This document shows positions 46,231 through 55,139 of a stretch of 64,000 nucleotides of DNA, in pieces. Positions within the stretch are counted from its first letter, which is position 1; the number at the start of each line of letters is the position of its first letter. The stretch spans positions 210,879,609-210,943,608 of the forward strand of contig NC_133332.1 of assembly GCF_042186555.1 (NCBI RefSeq), read 5' to 3'. The stretch comes from Aquarana catesbeiana (Eukaryota; Chordata; Amphibia; Anura; Ranidae). The notes beneath the pieces were generated by a model. That model saw only the letters and a list, made by a program, of their open reading frames with translations. It was not told the origin of the DNA and ran no database searches. A program made the position numbers and the translations under genes.

Positions 46231-46386
46231 TAAATAGTAATGAGAAAATATTGACTACAAAGTATGTTATACACAATCCCTAGTATTACTAGATCCCCAA
46301 TGGGTGAGATATCATCAGTGAAAAAATTATATATCAAAACGAACAGTGTGACATTAAACTAGTGATGCAATGCACATATATAATAT

Positions 46387-47202
46387 CGTGCCCCTGGAAG
46401 ACGCATTTTTTTGCGAAACGCAGCGTAGGGCTGAGCGGTATCATCGCGCCACCTCCCACTGTCGCTGTACATCTAACAGGACGAGCTATCTGTGGTCATC
46501 CGGCCGGTGCCACAGTCTGTTCTTCCATTGATGATGCTGATTGTCTTACTTACATGTGAGTGTTTACACATTTTTTTACAATAAATCGTTATCTGATTTA
46601 CACTATGGGAGCCCTCCCTTTCTTTTCTCCTATGATGACATCACTTTGCTGAGGGCTGAGCCCCCTTCCTGTGGGCCCATCCATCTCCATCCCAACATTT
46701 GATGCCCTTTTCCAGTTTCCATTTCCATCTTCGCTCCTGGGAAATCCGGACTACTAGGATCTCATAAGCCCTTTTGGACCCTCTGTAACAGGGGGTCATG
46801 GGGTTCTGGTAAGCGGCCAGGCTCTTATTGTTGGTGGTGGTCCCACACATCTGAGGCTCCATGTGGTTGAAAGACCCGTGAATGCTATTTTACTCTTTTT
46901 CTTTTTGGGTGCTTTTTTATGGACACTTTTTTATCATTCACAATGATTTTCTAACACATTTATTTTGCTTGGACTTTATTTTTTATATATTTGTTTGCAC
47001 TGATTGCGATATATTATTGCACTTTTGGTTTATGCATTCACTGTCGGTGTGACCATTTGGCCACACATTCACTATTTATATAGCGTGAATCATCCCATTT
47101 TTTCTTGTTTATGCTATGTGTTTGTGTCACATTTAGATATCGCTGCTTTGTTACCATATTTTAGACACTTTGAAGCGCAATTATTTTTCCCCCCTTTTTT
47201 CT
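46387..47202 (+). mobile_element. 816-bp insertion with 13-bp target duplication in the left Penelope arm
   Basis: ACATATATAATAT occurs at 46374-46386 and 47203-47215; the opposite arm has it once. A 13-bp duplication suggests retrotransposition. The insert starts with a hammerhead-like motif and ends in a T-rich stretch, so it may be a truncated Penelope-type element or a retroposed transcript. Confidence 0.75.
46390..46431 (+). ncRNA. Hammerhead-ribozyme-like fold (divergent)
   Basis: Read as RNA: GCCC, then CTGGAAGA in place of the conserved CTGATGA, a stem GCA-TTTTTT-TGC, the conserved GAAAC, a short stem ACG-CAG-CGT, then A as the cleavage-site base, and GGGC pairing with the opening GCCC. 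The fold is right for a minimal type I hammerhead but the first core box is altered, so activity is doubtful. Confidence 0.45.
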
Positions 47203-47699
47203 ACATATATAATATAAACACATGTGAATTATTATCCTAAAACCTATATCATCATAAAATGAATAGTGAAAATCATATAAGTGATAATCCTTATTGATGT
47301 GAGTCCATACCCTGAAGGGTATATACAAGAAAAAAAGTGAAAAATAAAAAAGTGAAATAAAGAGTTCATAAGTGTCTCAAATAGAAAAATAAATCCAAAG
47401 AAATCCAGAAAGGGCTTATTGCAGGGTTCAGGATTGCATGATCCACCTTTAGTGCAGCCCACCACCAGATGGTAAAATTAGAGGCTTACCAGAAAGCCTG
47501 CGACCTCCCTTACTCAGGGAGGTCAGTACAGGCTTAGTAGTGGAAAATATCCGAGGATGATAGGTTCTCTGAACTATTCTCCCGCTCTCCTCGCCAGACA
47601 AGTAGTCCGCAGCAATGGGGACTCCAGTGTGGAAGAAAAGCTCCCAGGGATTCCTTCAGTGCTCCTTCCCAGAAGGGCCAGGTACAAATAAGCCACAGA

Positions 47700-49512
47700 T
47701 CCCAAGAGAAAAACAAAAAGGGACTCCTCTGCCATCAGACCCAACAGCCGCGTATAAACGCGAACTGAGTGCACTAACAGAAAAAGGGTATGATATGGGG
47801 ATTTTAAATAGAAAAGAAAAGGAACATCTGGTTCCTTTGGCCCCCCCCCCCGGTTACCGGTCATATATATTTTGCCAAATGTCCATAAAACTTTAGTGAA
47901 CCCCCCGGGAAGGCCCATCATCAGTGGCATTGATTCTATTACATCACGTGTTGGTAAATACATTGATTTTTATCTTCAGCCACTGGTGATGGGCACACCC
48001 TCATTCCTTAAGGACACAAAACATGTCCTTAATTTATTGAGTGAGGTGGAATGGAAAGATACCTACATGCTGGTGACAGCTGACGTCGCATCACTCTATA
48101 CTTCGATATCTCATCAACTGGTACATGAGGCAGTGTGGCATTTTCTCTATCGAGACTTCAATATCCCCATCACACAATGTAATTTTGTGATGGAGCTATT
48201 GAACTTCTCGATGGAGAATAACCACTTTTGGCATAATGGTGCCCACTATTTGCAAGTGAAGGGAGTGGCCATGGTGGCTAAATTTGCCCCAAGTATGGCC
48301 AACCTCTTCATGGCCAAATGGGAGGAAGATGAAGTTCTACATGACAGGCCTGACCAGCTTGTCATGTGGAAAAGATTTATAGATCATGTCCTATTTATAT
48401 GGGACGGTGACGCAGTATCGGTTGCTTCCTATTTGTCTGGTCTTAATAACAATGACAGGGGTATAGTGCTTAGTTATGAAGCTAGTTCGACTCAGATCCA
48501 TTTTTTGGATCTGGTTATTAATATTGTCAACGGAAAAATTACGACCCCTACCTTCTTCAAACCAACTGACAGGAACAGCTTCATTCCCCTTGATTCTTGT
48601 CACCATCGTTCCTGGTTAACAGCTGTCCCCAAAGGACAATTTCTGCGATTGAGGCGGAATTGTTCAAGCTTAGAACAATTCCACAGGGAAGCATCCACCT
48701 TAAAATCTAGATTTTTGAGCAAGGGCTACGATTCAATGACCCTTGATTCCTTAATCTTAGAGGTAGGAAATAGGGACCGTAGGGACCTATTAGTCGACAA
48801 ACCTCCCCGAACTGAAGACAGAGAGGATTTTGGACTTGCTTTCATTACTACCGATTCAAGCCAACATTGGGCCATAAAAAGGATCATAAAAAAACATTGG
48901 CCAGTTATTAAAAATGACCGAATCCTTGGGCCCTTACTGTCAGACAAACCTCGGGTTCTGTTTAGGGGAGCCACTAGTTTCAGGCACATGCTGGCACCCA
49001 ATGTCCCGGATCCACCTGTGCGTTTGAGCTTTTTTGGTGATCTTAAGGGATTTTCCCCATGTAGAAGGTGCATAGTGTGTAGGGTCAACACACTAAAAGA
49101 CAGGAGATTGACTGAATTTACATCAGTTAATACGGGTCTAACATAACCTATCAAATCACTAATCACATGTACCACCAAATGTGTTGTATACCTTCTTAGG
49201 TGCCCTTGCGGGCTGGAGTATGTTGGACGCACTGTTAGAAAGTTGCACGTGAGGCTGGGTGAACATATCACTAACATTAAGCAAGGCTTCGATAAGCACA
49301 GTATTTCCAGACACTATGATCTCGTGCACAACTGAGACCCAACGGGCACTACCTTTATTGGTATAGAGACATATTTTCCCCATTGGCGTGGCAGCAATGG
49401 CAAGAGAGCCATTTCCAGATCCGAGACCAACTGGATCTATAGATTGGGTTCTCATGCCCCCAATGGCTTGAATATAGAATGGGACATCAACTGTTTTATT
49501 AATAACAGTTGA
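47700..49512 (+). pseudogene. Penelope-type reverse transcriptase/GIY-YIG relic
   Basis: N-terminal part YKRELSALTEKGYDMGILNR lies in one frame (to about 47845); after a C run the main frame (47872-49146) continues PNVHKTLVNPPGRPIISGID, VTADVASLYTSI, VKGVAMVAKFAPSMANLFMA and RFIDHVLFIW. The last is the catalytic motif, where the usual IDD reads IDH, so the enzyme should be inactive. A Cys motif follows (FSPCRRCIVC). After a stop at 49144 the same frame resumes: VVYLLRCPCGLEYVGRTVRK, RLGEHI (GIY-YIG core), a stop at 49333-49335, and SETNWIYRLGSHAPNGLN, ending at TGA 49510-49512. This is the domain order of Penelope/Neptune elements. Confidence 0.9.
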
Positions 49513-49521
49513 TGTCCCATT
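49478..49521 (+). repeat. Perfect 18-bp hairpin at the end of the GIY-YIG frame
   Basis: Arms 49478-49495 and 49504-49521 (AATGGGACATCAACTGTT and its exact complement) enclose the 8-base loop TTATTAAT and contain the terminal stop codon. Confidence 0.95.
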
Positions 49522-50399
49522 TGTGGTATTTTGTCCTCTTAACCATGAGATTGTCTTTTGTTGTTGTTCCTTTTTATTATTGGTCTTTATTTTTATTTTT
49601 TATTTTTATTTTTGGTGTTTAGTGATATATTCATGGATTTCTCTACCTATGACTATATGTTTATGACAAGGATTTAATTGCGGATATCCTTATGAGGATT
49701 ATAATGGGAGAGCCATTTGTTAGGAAGGATGATATTTGTTATGACACTTGTCCGTATTAATTTTTGGGCTGTATTAACTAACATATATCTTGGAGCTTAT
49801 AAAGACTTCAATTTCAATTTTAACGCTTTAACTTTATGATTTTGCTTTACTTGCAGTTTTAATATTGTCTTCTTTAGCATATTAAATAGTATATATTGGG
49901 GAGACATGTTATTGTTTACAAGCTTGACTGTACCTTTTGCTGCCAAATGTCTACATTGTAGAATCCTTTTTATTTAATTGTTTATTTGTTCAGGAACTTT
50001 GTAAATGTCCACTAGATGGCACTCTTGTGGTTAGTTCTTATTACATGTATGTTCAGCAAACGTCCCAGCTGTTTATCATTTTTGGGCTAGGTGTTTCCAA
50101 TAGATTAGAAGCCTTAGACAAACCAATCATGATATCCAGCTTGGTCTCAGCTAACCAATAGCGCTGCTTTCGGCAGCGCTGTCGGACTATATAATGCGCA
50201 TGCGTGTGCGCGATCACGTACCCCTGATGACGTCAGTTGTGACGAAACGGCCGCAGGGTCACAACACCGACACGCATTGCGCAATGCGCGAACCGATTTT
50301 AAACAGCTAAGGAGCTTTTTTCACTGTCACTTTGCTGTAAGTGCTTTTGTTATGTTTTAGCTTAATAAATTGAGCCCTTTTTTAGTCAATCTGCACTAT
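49522..50399 (+). other. 3' region of the Penelope element
   Basis: T-rich sequence after the endonuclease relic, then an alternating GC-rich patch (50190-50300) with purine-pyrimidine runs (TGCGCATGCGTGTGCGCG) and the hammerhead-like motif at 50220. No gene is seen. Confidence 0.6.
50220..50259 (+). ncRNA. Hammerhead-ribozyme-like motif in the Penelope 3' region
   Basis: ACCC, then a perfect CTGATGA core box, a stem GTCA-GTTG-TGAC, the conserved GAAAC, CG-GC-CG as a two-pair third stem, CA where a functional site has TA or TC, then GGGT pairing with ACCC. A single C for T at the cleavage site (and an odd base at the start of stem II) would impair it. Confidence 0.5.
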
Positions 50400-51097
50400 T
50401 TGAGTCCCTTTTTGTTTTTCTCTTGGGATCTGTGGCTTATTTGTACCTGGCCCTTCTGGGAAGGAGCACTGAAGGAATCCCTGGGAGCTTTTCTTCCACA
50501 CTGGAGTCCCCGTTGCTGCGGACTACTTGTCTGGCGAGGAGAGCGGGAGAATAGTTCAGAGAACCTATCATCCTCGGATATTTTCCACTACTAAGCCTGT
50601 ATTGACCCCCCTGAGTAAGGGCGGTCGCAGGCTTTCTGGTAAGCCTCTAATTTTACCATCTTGTGGTGGGCTGCACTAAAGGTGGATCATGCAATCCTGA
50701 ACCCTGCAATAAGCCCTTTCTGGATTTCTTTGGATTTCTTTTTCTATTTGAGACACTTATGAACTCTTTATTTCACTTTTTTATTTTTCACCTTTTTTTT
50801 CTTGTATATACCTTTCAGGGTATGGACTCACATCAATAAGGATTATCACTTATATGATTTTCACTATTCATTATATGAAGATATAGGTTTTAGGTGAATA
50901 ATTCACATGTGTTTATATTATATATGTGCATTGCATCACCAGTTTAATGTTCGTTTTGATATATCATTTTTTCACGGATGATATCTCACCCATTGGGGAT
51001 CTAGTAATACTAGGGATTGTGTATAACATATTTTGTAGTCAATATTTTCTCATTACTATTTATTATTTGTGTCCAGCGCTACACTGATTATAGTCTA
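50400..51097 (+). repeat. Right inverted arm of the Penelope composite
   Basis: Reverse complement of the left arm from GAGTCCCTTTTTGTTTTTCT (about 50400, pairing with about 47728) to CGCTACACTGATTATAGTC (about 51095, pairing with about 45713). It lacks both insertions present in the left arm and so serves as the empty-site reference. Confidence 0.88.
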
Positions 51098-51099
51098 CA

Positions 51100-51650
51100 T
51101 GGTTTTTGCCTTATATCGAGGTTTTAGTGTTTAGCAGCAGGACTTCTCATTACAATTTTGCCATTAATAATTCACCTATTTTATGTTTTCACTACTTATG
51201 CACTTAGCGCAGTTCTTTGTTTATTTTTGGTTTGCCTTCACTGTCTGAGGTTGCTTTGTGGGCTGCCCACCTCCCATGGGGGGGGGATGGGTGAAATGGA
51301 AGACCGTATTAACTGGCCTCCTGAAGAAGCGCAAGGCGCGTAACATGTAGCCCAAGATGTTACTTCACTGCAATATAACTGTACTCTTGTATTCACCATT
51401 ACTACACAGCAAATTCATTTGTTGTCAGATTCCATGTAACGATAAGTCGGTTATATTTAGTGCTATATTCCTTTCATTGGTTCATTTTATCAGTGTGTTA
51501 TTATAAATGGTTTGTCATTTTCTCTAAACACATTTATATTTTTGTACCCTTTGTATTGTTGTGCCTAAAAAGTCCAAGCTCTCCTTATCAAACTTTTTCC
51601 AATATAAATGGGACGTGGCACCTTATAACTATATAGTATCCAATAACCAT
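51100..51650 (+). other. Unassigned, retroelement-like flank
   Basis: T-rich sequence with a third, weaker hammerhead-like string at about 51317-51352 (CTGAAGA, AGCGC-AAG-GCGCG, TAAC, ACATGTA, GCCC). No coding frame. It may be the leader of another Penelope-type copy. Confidence 0.35.
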
Positions 51651-51654
51651 TTTT

Positions 51655-51817
51655 CAGTGACCAAACTGAGTCACCTAATGGCAGCAGAGAAAAAGGAAGG
51701 TCACAGTCCTGGCTATGTGGTTTCAAAGACTGCCTGGATCGCAAAGCTTTCTGAACAACATTAGAAATCCTCTGGTGGCTAAAAGTTCACATATGTGTGT
51801 GTATTTCACAGTTTTCC
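51655..51817 (+). repeat. Right member of the flanking direct repeats
   Basis: Same orientation and nearly the same sequence as 44439-44595, including GTCACAGTCCTGGCTATGTG and CATTAGAAATCCTCTGGTGG. It carries a small AAGG-type insertion and an extra GTGT. Confidence 0.85.
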
Positions 51818-52019
51818 TGAGCTCAGCTATCAAGCCATGTAATGATGAATGCACTGTTATAATGTTGATCTAGTTAACAAGGATTCTGTTGCCCGATTGC
51901 CAACCACTGAGACAGACTGCTCCTTCTACAATGCAGCAAGTCTCTAAAACAATACGGTGGCTCCCTGCATTAGCAAGGCCTCATTGTAATACATGTATGA
52001 ATGCACAATGCTTAAAAGC

Positions 52020-52946
52020 CTTTATCCACTTGCTGACCGCCGCATGTGCATATACGTTGACACAATGACATGGACAGGCAAAAGGGCGTACAGGTACGTC
52101 CCTTTAAATATGACGCCGCGTGGTTGCGTGCGCGCGAACCTGCCGCGAGTATACCTGCAATCGTCTCACGGAGAGGAAGAAAGGGGAAATGCTGATGTAA
52201 ACAAGCATTTCTCCGTTCTGCCTAATGACACCGACACTGATCACAGCTCCCTATAATCGGGAGCGGTGATCAGTGGCGTGTCACACACAGCCCATCCCCC
52301 CCACAGTTAGAACTGTGGGGGGGGGATGGACACACCTAACACACCTAACCCCTGCAGCGCCCCCTCCTGGTTAACCTCTTCACTGCCAGTCACATTTACA
52401 CAGTAATCAATGCTTTTTTAATTGCACTGATCGCTGTATAAATGTGAATGGTCCCAAAATAGCGCTAAAAGTGTCCGATCTGTCTGCCATAATGTCGCAG
52501 TCATGATAAAAATCGATCGCCGCCATTACTAGTAAAAAAAAATTAATAAAAATGCCATAAAACTATCCCCTATTTTGAAGACGCTATAACTTTTGCGCAA
52601 ACCAGATGCTTATTGCGATTTTTTTTACCAAAAATATGTAAAATACTTATCAGTCTAAACTGAGGAAAATCATTTTTTTTTATATATTTTTTGGGGATAT
52701 TTATTATAGCAAAAAGTAAAAAAATATTGCTCTTTTTTTATTTATAGCGCAAAAAATAAAAACCGCAAAGGTGATCAAATACCACCAAAAGAAAGCTCTA
52801 TTTGTGGGGAAAAAAAGGACATCAATTTTGTTTGGGAGCGTAGTCGCAAGACCGCGCAATTGTCAGTTAAAGCGACGCAGTCCCGAATCGCAAAAAGTGC
52901 TCTGGTCTTTGGCCAGCCAAATGGTCCGGGTCCCAAGTGGTTATAG
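52020..52946 (-). mobile_element. TTAA element E2 (minus orientation)
   Basis: Begins TATCCACTTGCTGACCGCCG and ends CCCAAGTGGTTATA; the terminal TTAA is partly mutated. Internal family words in reverse are present: CGCCGCCATTACTAGTA-like at 52517 and AAATACCACCAAAAGAAAGC at 52777. Confidence 0.7.
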
Positions 52947-53356
52947 GATGATCCATAGACAGAATTTCAGATGGTCACCTGCATCACTGCTGAACTGACT
53001 TTGCCTTTTCATTCAATCAATAAAAGGGCCACAATAGGGATTGCTACAACATGCTATCGTAAACCAATGCTATGGAAGCCACTGGAACAATCAGCTGCCA
53101 GCTTGTCTTCCATCTAATGGCCTGGCATACTGCCAGTGCCCACTTTAGTCATATCAATATTTAACATCCTTGAAGCAGTAATGTTTTGCTGTGTCTTATC
53201 AGGAACGGAGGTGGGAAAGATGAGAGGGATGGCCAGTATCAGGATTCTGGAATAGAGGCTTTGGTTTCAGCACAGACAAAATAGGCTCGATAGAGAGATA
53301 ATAGAGTGGTTGGGTACACAACAGGTAAGAAGAGAGCCAGAGCACAGTGCTGTTCC

Positions 53357-54134
53357 TATATACACTATTGTCAAAAGTACTGGGACACCTGCCTTTACAT
53401 GCACGTAAACTTTAATGGAATCCCAGTCTTTGTAGAGTTTAATATTGAGTTGGCCGACCCTTCGCAGCTATAACAGCTTCAACTCTTCTGGGAAGGCTGT
53501 CCACAAAGTTTAGGAGTGCATCAAGTTCCTCCACCCAAAACACGCTCATCCAGGTCTTTATGGACCTTGCTTTGTGCACTGGTGCGCAGTCATGTTGGAA
53601 CAGACTGTTCCCACAAAGTTGGGAGCATGAAGTTGTTCAAAATGTCTTGGTATGCTGACGCCTTAAGAGTTCCCTTCACTGGAACTAAGGGACCAAATCC
53701 AACCCTGAAATACAACCCCACACCATAATCCTACCTCCACCAAATTATTTGGACCAGTTCACAAAGCAAGGTCCAAAAAGACATGAATGGGGGAGTTTGG
53801 GGTGGAGGAACTTGACTGGCCTGCACAGAGTCCTGACTGCAACCCGATAGAATACTCTTGGGATGAATTAGAGTGGAGAGTGCGAGCCAGGCCTTCTCGT
53901 CCAACATCAGTGCCTGACCTCGCAAATGCACTTCTGGAAGAATGGTCAAACATTCCCATATACACACTCCTAAACCTTGTAGACAGCCTTCCATGAAAAA
54001 GTTGAAGATGGTATAGCTGCATAAGGGTGGGCTAACTCAATGTTGAACCCTATGGACTAAGAAGGAGATGCCATTAAAAGTTCATGTGCATGTAAAGGCA
54101 GGCATTCCAATTCTTCAGAAAATATAGTGTATAC
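53357..54134 (+). mobile_element. Tc1-type element #4, rearranged, long inverted repeats
   Basis: Left end TATACACTATTGTCAAAAGT and right end near AAATATAGTGTATA at about 54131 are inverted, and the homology continues inward (GCCTTTACATGCACGTAAAC facing TTCATGTGCATGTAAAGGC). The segment 53465-53560 is an inverted duplicate of coding-side sequence near 53930-54000. A further end, TTTTGACAATATAGTGTATA, lies at about 54523-54543. Confidence 0.7.
53787..53996 (+). pseudogene. Tc1 transposase C-terminal fragment (element #4)
   Basis: Encodes GVEELDWPAQSPDCNPIEYS, then WDELEWRVRARPSRPTSVPD: the CNPIE.SWDELE block holds the catalytic Glu of DD34E. The first two Asp regions are missing or replaced by an inverted copy. 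Only a remnant. Confidence 0.75.
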
Positions 54135-54139
54135 TAGAA

Positions 54140-54357
54140 TTTATATTTATTTTTTTTATACTAGTAATGGCAGTGATCAGTGACATAGTGGGACTGCGAT
54201 AGTGCGGCGGGCAATCTGACACTGAGGGGAACTGACTGCCACTAACATCACCAGTGACACTAATACAGTGATAATACTATACACTGTCACTGTACTGATG
54301 ACACTAGCTGGGAAAGGGTTAACATCTAGGGTGATCAAGGGGTTAAATTAGAGTTGC
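54140..54357 (+). mobile_element. TTAA-family fragment
   Basis: ATACTAGTAATGGCAGTGAT through GATCAAGGGGTTAA matches the right part of the E1/E4 family, ending at TTAA. The left half is missing. Confidence 0.55.
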
Positions 54358-54836
54358 CACCTTTTCTTCATGCCAAACCCGAACACTTTGGCCGCGCACG
54401 GCAATTTTTTTTATTTATTTATTTTTTAAAAGGAGGAATGCTATGGACTCTGAAGGAAGGGGGTTTATGCTCACCAAACCTCCAACTTACATCAGAGTGC
54501 GTGTAAAGGTAGGTGTCCCAATACTTTTGACAATATAGTGTATATCTGGTATACGGCAGCTCCCTGCCACCATTGAGAAACTAGATATATTAAATAGATA
54601 ATATTTTGTGTACACACACACTGTGGGGTAAAAAAAAAAAAAAAAATGATGTATTAGGTTCAGATGCTTTAGTTACCCTTACAATTCCATGACTATTTCT
54701 GGTGTCTAAAACACAGAAACGCAAGAAAACCTTTTATCCACGTACCCAGAGAAACCAACACAGAAAATTCAGCCTACATTGGTCTCTAGTGAATAGATAG
54801 ACTGCCTTTTAATAAACATGAAGCAACTCAGTAATG

Positions 54837-55047
54837 TCATTGGTCTTTAGTGATTGAGTAGGTCATGTTCTTCTGAATTTTAAGAGTCTCAGTGATGTCA
54901 CTGGTTTCATGCAAAATTAATAGACTGTTCTCTTCAATATGACGTCTTGGTGTCTTAATATCGCTCTTGAAATTTCTAAGATATTGGGGCATGATCAGAA
55001 ACCCAAACATTTTGTTCAAAATAATCATCAGGGTCGCAAGAAACATG
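54837..55047 (-). CDS. Candidate terminal exon of an unidentified membrane protein
   Basis: On the minus strand a strong acceptor (TGTCTTTTTTTTCTTCAG) ends at 55048 and is followed by an open frame to TGA at 54837-54839. It reads MFLATLMIILNKMFGFLIMP (a probable membrane segment), then QYLRNFKSDIKTPRRHIEEN and a polar tail ending SITKDQ. I do not recognise it. It is not part of known QSOX2, although it lies upstream of the QSOX2 exons on the same strand. It is not repetitive within this window. It may be the last exon of a nested gene, an alternative exon, or a chance frame behind a splice-like site. Confidence 0.35.
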
Positions 55048-55139
55048 CTGAAGAAAAAAAAGACACAAGTTAACTGCCAAAGATTTGAGAAGAATCAAAT
55101 GTGAAGCTACCAGGAACCCATTATATTCCAGAACTGCAA

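Larger units (their letters stand above)
45713..51097 (+). mobile_element. Penelope-like (Neptune-type) composite with inverted arms
   Basis: Left arm 45713-47728 (after removing two insertions) is the reverse complement of the right arm 50400-51097. Between the arms lie a reverse transcriptase relic and a GIY-YIG endonuclease relic. Penelope elements are known for terminal repeats (pLTRs) in direct or inverted orientation and for RT-GIY-YIG proteins. The arms differ by only scattered substitutions. Confidence 0.8.

Noticed and set aside
48391..49277. Minus-strand frames opposite the Penelope gene (up to 183 codons)
   Set aside because: Shadows of the reverse transcriptase and GIY-YIG coding sequence; no independent support.
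51317..51352. Third hammerhead-like string
   Set aside because: CTGAAGA replaces CTGATGA, GAAAC is lost, and stem I pairs only with a bulge; too weak to call a ribozyme, so it is noted only in the region entry.
53731..54022. Two 87-codon minus-strand frames in Tc1 element #4
   Set aside because: Antisense to the transposase fragment.
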